From Phalacrocorax aristotelis (lineage: Eukaryota; Chordata; Aves; Suliformes; Phalacrocoracidae): 64,000 bases of DNA. This document shows, in pieces, positions 57,915-64,000 of the stretch. A program made the position numbers and the translations under genes. Below the pieces are notes generated by a model. The model was not told the DNA's origin, searched no databases, and worked only from the letters and a program-made list of their open reading frames with translations. Positions within the stretch are counted from its first letter, which is position 1, and each line of letters begins with the position of its first letter. The DNA lies in contig NC_134286.1 of NCBI RefSeq assembly GCF_949628215.1, positions 1,302,001-1,366,000 on the forward strand. Reading direction: 5' to 3'.

Positions 57915-59313
57915 AAATGCTGTTATTTCCAGACTGCTCAGAGCACAATACTATTAAAGTATTTCAGAATTAGATTAGACCAGGATGACATTAAGCATTC
58001 TCCTGGGAGGAGGTCTGTTATCTCACTGGGGATTTATTGTCTTCGTTTCATTTCCATTAAATCTTTTGTAGTACCTTATTTTAAGCAGAAAAGCACATAA
58101 ATTATTTGGTCTGAAATACCAGAATTATTTGGTATGAGCACTTAGACAAGGCACCATTTCATCAGCATATAGGTTTTTTGACTAATGCTGGTAACTTGAA
58201 CTGCCCTTTGCATAGCAGTGACAGAAGATAGAGGCCTTATTTCATCCAGCTTGCAGAAATGTAATTAAAGAAAACAACCAAACCAAACAAAACCAAACAA
58301 AAAACCAAAGCAAAGGTGTTCTATGCTCTGAGGTATATTTCAGAGGGCTGAAAGAAATTTACTTTGATTCACACAGGCAAAGGGAGGCACAAAATGAAAT
58401 TGTTACCATAGTATGAGAACTACACCTTCACCTCACAGTGGTCCTGGATTGTCAGCTATTTAAAATTAACCAGTCTGGTTATGAACTATTCTTTGAATAG
58501 CAGGTAAGCTTCTTTCTCCTGCTCTTACAGTTTCCTTCTGCTCAGACATTAATGCCTAAAGGTTCACAGTGAAATGCCTTCGATGATCTTGGATCATTTT
58601 AGTGTTTGATTGTTTAGAGGTAAAAACCATCTTCTCCCCCAAAGAAACACAATCACTTTTTCCAGACACCCTTGCCTCCTCAACACCTTTATGTCTTGAG
58701 CGTCAGTTTAATCTTCTGCAGTGATCCTCAAGCTGGGAGGATGAGGGGCAAAGAAAAGGGAGAGCGTACCACATCTAGGGAGGCTGAGAATAATTCCATT
58801 CCCACTCAGCTGCTGGGACAAGCCAGAAGCTGATGGGCCATTGGATGTGTGACCCCAATTATCTGACCCCCTTTCCACCTCAAGGAGTAGAGCTCATTAC
58901 AGTATAAGGTCCCAGCTCCTAGCTTGTCTATTTTCCAGGGCAGAAATAGCTGGAACTGCCTAGAAATCCCAGAGATCTGAGTCTGCCAGATGCTCTGTAG
59001 AGCCCTAGTTCCTAGTTCCCTCTGGCTTATAAGTCCCCCACTGCCAGCGAGGCCCCTGCAAGGAACAAGGGAGAAGGCAGGACTAGGGACAGTGACTCAC
59101 TGTATGGCCCACACCACTCACCTCACCCTGTGTGTCTGGGCATGTGCTGTGTTTGTGCAAGAGAAGACTAAAGAGACTTTCAAACCAGACAAAGGGTGTG
59201 CAATGTATGCAATGACCATATGAAAACTGTAAGAACCACCCATCTGCTAGAATCGTCTCTTCCTCAGTTGGTCTTTCTACATAACGTATGGGAGCAAATG
59301 CTCATATGTTGCT

Positions 59314-59695
59314 TGCTTGTTCAGCCTGGAGCAGAGGAGGCCGAGGACAGCCCTCATGGCGCTCTGCAGCTCCCTCCCGAGGGCAGGAGGAGGGGCAGCG
59401 CTGGTCTCTGCTCTCTGGTGCCCAACGCCAGGCCCCGAGGGAATGGCAGGGAGATGTGCCAGGGGAGGGTTAGGCTGGGCATTAGAAGAAGGTTCTTCCC
59501 CCAGAGGGTGGTGGAGCCCTGGAACAGGCTCCCCAGGGGGGTGTCACGGCACCAGCCTGGCGATATTCAAGCAGCACTTGGACAAGGCCCTCAGAGACAC
59601 GGTGTGAATTTGGGGTGTCCTGTGCGGGGACGGGAGCTGGACTTGATGGTCCTTGTGGGTCCCTTCCAGCTCAGGGCATTCTATGATTCTATGCT
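59314..59695 (+). mobile_element. CR1 LINE 3' end fragment
   Basis: Starts in the CR1 ORF2 C-terminus (CAGCCTGGAGCAGAGGAGGC) and runs through the 3' UTR, including TTCTTCCCCCAGAGGGTGGT and GGTCCTTGTGGGTCCCTTCC. It ends in ATTCTATGATTCTATG, the standard CR1 3' octamer repeat. Its subfamily differs from the copies at 45 kb and 62 kb. Confidence 0.95.
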
Positions 59696-60272
59696 TTCCA
59701 CACCTTGTACTGCTTGCAGCAATGTGGGGAACAACAGGAGATCTAATAGATATTCTGGGACCTCACTCCAAATATTTGCAGCTCAAATAACAGGTAACAT
59801 AACTAGCAAGGACAAAACAATGAATGGGAATATATTTTGCCAGTTTTGGTGAAAGGTACTAATGTAGAAAAGCTCTGAAATCTATGCAGAATTGGAACAA
59901 TACGAGCTTTGGACACGGGCGCTGGCGCCTTCTCCTCAGAGCAAGGAGGTGGGGTAAGTCCTGCTGGTCTGTTCCATCTCAAAGTAGTGAAGAGAAATTA
60001 TTCCTGAGGGTGATGGGAGGAGTCAAGCTAGAGCTCTCAGTTTTAGAAAAGATATCTAATCTAAAAAGTAGCTCCGGTGGTATTTATTCTAATAGGTTTG
60101 ATGGTATGATGTGTATCCAAAAGGAAACATGCTTACTCACATGTAGTTCTGAGAGGCCCTTAAGCATTTACAGTAGACATGATCTAACAAAGCCTGTCAC
60201 TCTGTTCTTCGTCCACCTTACGTTCTTAACAGGACAATCCAAAGTTTTGTAGACATAAAATCTAGCAAATCT

Positions 60273-60278
60273 TTTATT
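60273..60278 (-). terminator. Poly(A) signal downstream of the 60.4-kb ORF
   Basis: A minus-strand AATAAA in the context TTGAATAAAAG, followed by T-rich sequence. It lies in the right place and orientation to end a transcript carrying the 97-residue frame at 60370-60663. Confidence 0.3.
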
Positions 60279-60369
60279 CAATAGGGCTTAAACCAGCAAG
60301 AGCTTACACACAACACTAATACACTTTGCTCCAGAAAGGGAGGTGACTTGGAGTCTTCAGGAGAGACCT

Positions 60370-60663
60370 TCACAGTTTCAGTGCCCCAAAAAAACAGGCT
60401 CTCTGGGTGTTTTCTCCTTTCTCCCTCCCTCTCTCCCACTCTGCCTCCTTCTCAGACGGCTGGTGTGGAGCCAAGGTGATGGTACTAGTGTGATGACCAT
60501 GTAAGGCCACTGCCTTTCTGACCCAGAGGTCGGGAACTCGGAGATTCAAGGGAAGGCCACCAGGCGTTTCCTTCCGTGCCTGCCAGAGAATGAGAGTGCC
60601 CAGTCCAATCGCCAGGGCTGAGTACCAGGCTCCAGATGGCTCTGGTACAGGTGACCACTGCAT
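60370..60663 (-). CDS. Unidentified small ORF or terminal exon
   Basis: A 97-residue frame, locally GC-richer than its surroundings. It has a possible membrane segment (WYSALAIGLGTLILW) followed by basic residues, and a charged C-terminal part (EKEAEWERGREKGE). A possible CTATGCAG acceptor overlaps the first Met, so it could also be a last exon. A poly(A) signal follows 92 bases after the stop. I do not recognise the family; a second frame is also open over part of this region. Confidence 0.25.
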   Translation of the reverse strand: MQWSPVPEPSGAWYSALAIGLGTLILWQARKETPGGLPLNLRVPDLWVRKAVALHGHHTSTITLAPHQPSEKEAEWERGREKGENTQRACFFGALKL

Positions 60664-61503
60664 AGGAGTCTATGAGGAATGCATTTACTTACACTGGGAT
60701 TTTCTGAAGGCTTCAACATGTAATAATCTGAAGTAATTTTATACAGAGTCAGTCTGAGATGGTGAAAAAGGGCCATAGAAAGGCCAGACTGAGTTTTACT
60801 GAACAGGAACCAGGGTGAAGCAAGTTCTGAGAGGGATTTTTCAGGTCAATATGGTCTGGCTATTTAAAATGACACCCCACCCAAAGGCACGTGGATCACC
60901 AACACCCGCAATGAGCTATCACGGCAGGAGTCTCTAGCTGCAAACAGAGCCCAATCGTGACAGGAGACAGTGGAGGCAGGCCAGTGGTGCTGTGACACAT
61001 TGGGCAGAGTGCAGTGATTTTTACTATTCACCCATAAAGGTTTTAGTCCATGCAAAACTGTAGAGACTGGCAAGGCTCCTTGTGTTTCGTTCGTGGGGTT
61101 CTGCAATCGGGGAAGAAGGAGACCTTGCAAAATATATTCATCCTATATCCTGTATCTCCAGTGGAATCAACATAATTGTATCAGGGCTGAATTTAACCCA
61201 CTGAGAATAATGAAGTGACATCAAATTGTTTTGGCAACCGTTTCCAAATTTATTAGAAACACCAGTTGTTTGCGCGAGTGCCGGTAGTTTGCCAGCCCTG
61301 GTTCGGGGGAAGAAGTTTACTGATTATAACCAGAGACTGATAGTCTTTGTTGAGCTTTCATTAGGTGAACAACAATTTATGTGACAAAATGCCAATGATC
61401 TTTGTAGCTGTAGCCAATTCATTACTTGTCATCCAGGGAAGCTGTCACAGGTATGTGTTCACCCTTAATCCTGCCGTTCTGCTCATCTATAAAGATAGTT
61501 CTC

Positions 61504-61522
61504 AAAAAAAAAAAAAAAAAAA
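61504..61522. repeat. Poly(A)19 run
   Basis: A run of 19 A on the plus strand. No retrocopy or SINE body is recognised upstream, and no flanking duplication is obvious. Confidence 0.85.
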
Positions 61523-61762
61523 GGCAGTGAGTCTGTTTAACTTCAAATTTGTCATCTTCATCAGAGGGATCTCAAATTGGCAGTGTTTACTGAAGTATTT
61601 CATTCTCCCTGTGTACATCCTGCCCCCTTCAGTTCTTCACTCCATAGGCTTTATCTTCTGGGTGACCGTTCAGAACACATTCTGGCCTGCTGTGCTTGCA
61701 GCCTGCAGACTTCGCAGCAGGAGTCCAGTCCTCCAGAGCTATATGGCTTGCCTGCTCATCAG

Positions 61763-62180
61763 TAGAATAGACAGAATAGAATATTTCAGTTGGAAGGGAC
61801 CTACAACAATCACCTTGTCCCAACTGCCCGACTGGCAAGGCTGACCAAAAGCTGAAGCATATTAAGGGCATCGTCCAAATCCCTCTTAAACACTGTCAGC
61901 CATGGGGCATCGACCACCTTTCCAGGAAGCCTGTTCCAATGTTTGAACACCCTCTCGGTAAAGAAAGGTTTCTTCATGTCAAAGTTGAACCTTCCCTGAT
62001 GGATGCAGCTTTGAGCCGTCCCCACGCGTCCTGTCCCTGGGTCCCAGGGGGAAGAGCTCAGCGCCTCCCTCTCCACGTCCCCCACTCAGGCAGCTGCAGA
62101 GAGCCATGAGGTCGCCCCTCAGCCTCCTTTTCTCCAAACTAGGGAAACCCAGGGTCCCCAGCTGCTCCGCACAGGACATG
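61763..62180 (-). mobile_element. CR1 LINE 3' end fragment
   Basis: Minus-strand copy whose 3' end (GGAAATATTC-type tail) is at about 61763 and whose 5' breakpoint is near 62180, just before TGTCCTGTGCGGAGCAGCTG. It closely resembles the 3' third of the plus-strand copy at 45520-45925, so both belong to one subfamily. Confidence 0.9.
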
Positions 62181-64000
62181 CAGAGCAGGACGTTCAGGAT
62201 CTTCAACAAGTGATTATCAGTTTCTTAACTTTTTAAAGAGCTTGAGGAAATCCTGCATTAATTTGCCTTTTAGTGATGGGTGAAACAATGACCTGTCATT
62301 TGTGTTTGTTGCAAGGGCTGTAAACTTACAATTTAGAGAAACCTTTGGAAAGACGTCTCACGTTTCTCTTCACCTTTTATAAATTCCTTTCTTGCCTATC
62401 CCCTCTTCACAAAAAGAAACAAATACACACATACCTTTTGCTTTATGGAGTAACTGAGATTAAGTGGGATCTGGCTTTAACACCAGCCAGGGACCTGATA
62501 CAGAGACGACTGAATCACCAAGTGTCTTCCTCACAAATGGTGCCTGGAGCAGTTAAAAAGGTTCTAATTGAATTCAAGAGCGCGGTTGTATGTATACATG
62601 CCACATTTGATGCTGATGCATGGACGGAAAGATCTGTTGACTCAGCATGGTTCAGACTCTCACTGTTCTGGCTACAGAGTGGTTATTAAAAGTTATTTGC
62701 AATTTACTTTAAAGCAAGGAGACTGGTACCAATTAACTAGGTAGCAAAGCTGCTGTGCTGAGATGGTAGCAAAATGGACTCTGCCTAGGGGTTGATGTCT
62801 ATTCCAAAAATATGAAAGAAGAGCCAATATAAGCTATTCATTCGTATCCCTCTATTTTTTCTAATCAAATAAACTTCTGGATTCTGGTGTTCTCCGAAAC
62901 CTCATTAACCAGCACCCATGAAAATACCTTCAAAAAACATTCTAAGGAGAATCTCTGACCAGTAAGTCATTCTGGGTTGCTGTAGAAAGCAAAGAAGGAA
63001 AGAATGGGTGGAAGAGGAAACGAAGAGCCCGTTTTATGGGGGTAGAAAGCAGTGAACAGGAAAATCAGAGCTCTACAGGGACAGCAATAACAAACCTCAT
63101 TTCCTCAGAAGTCCTGAGACTACCATAAACACAGGACATGCCTACACTGTTCAAACATCACAGCTTTCTTTTTCTTACAGAAAAATGCCAGATCAATTTG
63201 CCTCTCCATGAGCAAAGTAGAAGTAGTTGAGGCACTGAAAATCCACAACCCCCCAGCCTAAGAAAAATTAGCCGTTAAAGTACTGTGCTAGAGATTAGGG
63301 ACAGAGACTAGAAGATAGGTCTCCTTGGTCCTGTGAGCTGTGCCAGTGGCTGACTGGATGATTTTATATTCTTTTTGATTAGCCCAACTGTAAAGGTCAT
63401 GTAATAATATTGGCTATCTTAGGGGGGGCTGACAAAGCTGTCATCTTAAGGTTTCAGGCCATAGTGCATACTCTATACTTTAATTATTTACAAATAAATG
63501 TTTCTACATATTATCTAAATTCTTAATTTAAAAGAATGGTTTCCTGGATATTTTTTGAAGTGGTCAGTACAAAGAGTTTATTTTTAAAGTCTTTTGAGGA
63601 TTTATAGCTCAAGTACTTCAGAGCACTGCTAACAGCAAGAACCACAAAAGCAGATGGCAGGACAAGAACAACAGCTGTTTTTCTTGTCCATACTCTGTGA
63701 TACATAAAAAGGGAAAAACTGCACAAGGGTCTGATCCAAATCCCACCAACGGCAAATTTTCACACCAGATGCAGACGATTATGGAGTCTCGCTCTCCACA
63801 TCTTAGCACTTTGTATTGTCAGGCACAGTAACGGTCTAAAATATGCCCCTTTACCTGGAAAGTGTTTCTGTGCTCATGTTGCATAGGTGTCAAAAACAGC
63901 TGGAAAGTCAGGGTCGTGTACCTGACCCATTCACTCTGCACAGGTAGAAATACACCTCTACTACTGTACAATAGGGTTTGAACAACTCAGTATTACAGGA

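Larger units (their letters stand above)
55191..64000. other. Flank upstream of MSN
   Basis: AT-leaning sequence with no recognised gene. It contains CR1 fragments at 59314-59695 and 61763-62180, an A19 run at 61504-61522, an A- and C-rich simple stretch near 58267-58312, and two unidentified minus-strand reading frames listed separately. Confidence 0.6.

Noticed and set aside
61504..61522. A19 run as the tail of a retrotransposed gene copy
   Set aside because: No recognisable coding or SINE sequence precedes it, and CR1, the main LINE here, does not use poly(A) tails.

Overview
This window is vertebrate nuclear DNA, most likely from a bird. It has a multi-exon gene with GT-AG introns, a CpG-island promoter and several CR1 LINE fragments. 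Two of the CR1 copies end in the ATTCTATG-type 3' octamer repeats seen in avian genomes. I cannot name the species. A non-avian sauropsid is less likely but not excluded.

The dominant feature is one complete gene on the minus strand, moesin (MSN), an ERM-family linker between membrane and actin. I placed all 13 coding exons by protein homology, phase-consistent joins and GT/AG boundaries. They sum to 1743 nt, which is 580 codons plus a stop. Exon 1 (the four codons M-P-K-T) is at 54702-54713, inside a CpG island. Exon 2 lies about 27.6 kb downstream, at 27033-27116. Exons 3 to 13 are packed into 16863-9233. The 3' UTR probably ends at a CCAATAAAG poly(A) signal at 6222-6227.

Region by region: 1-6200 is the flank downstream of MSN, with a CR1 endonuclease fragment near 2.1-2.5 kb and a small TATA/exon-like motif near 5.9 kb. 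6.2-9.2 kb is the 3' UTR. 9.2-16.9 kb is the exon-dense part. 16.9-27.0 kb is intron 2, with a large minus-strand CR1 copy. 27.1-54.7 kb is intron 1, with two CpG-rich islands (about 35.3-35.9 and 49.0-49.5 kb), a CR1 tail near 41.4 kb and a plus-strand CR1 at 44.65-45.93 kb. 54.05-55.19 kb is the promoter CpG island, with G-quadruplex-prone repeats. 55.2-64 kb is the upstream flank, with two CR1 3' fragments and two unrecognised minus-strand reading frames. One of these, at 60.37-60.66 kb, is followed by a poly(A) signal.

The most interesting lead is a candidate alternative first exon of MSN ending at 35911. It has a strong donor, sits beside an intronic CpG island, and would enter exon 2 in frame, replacing M-P-K-T with about 33 other residues. 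I found no bacterial-type system, CRISPR array, tRNA or rRNA gene. Nothing here amounts to a clearly novel biological system.
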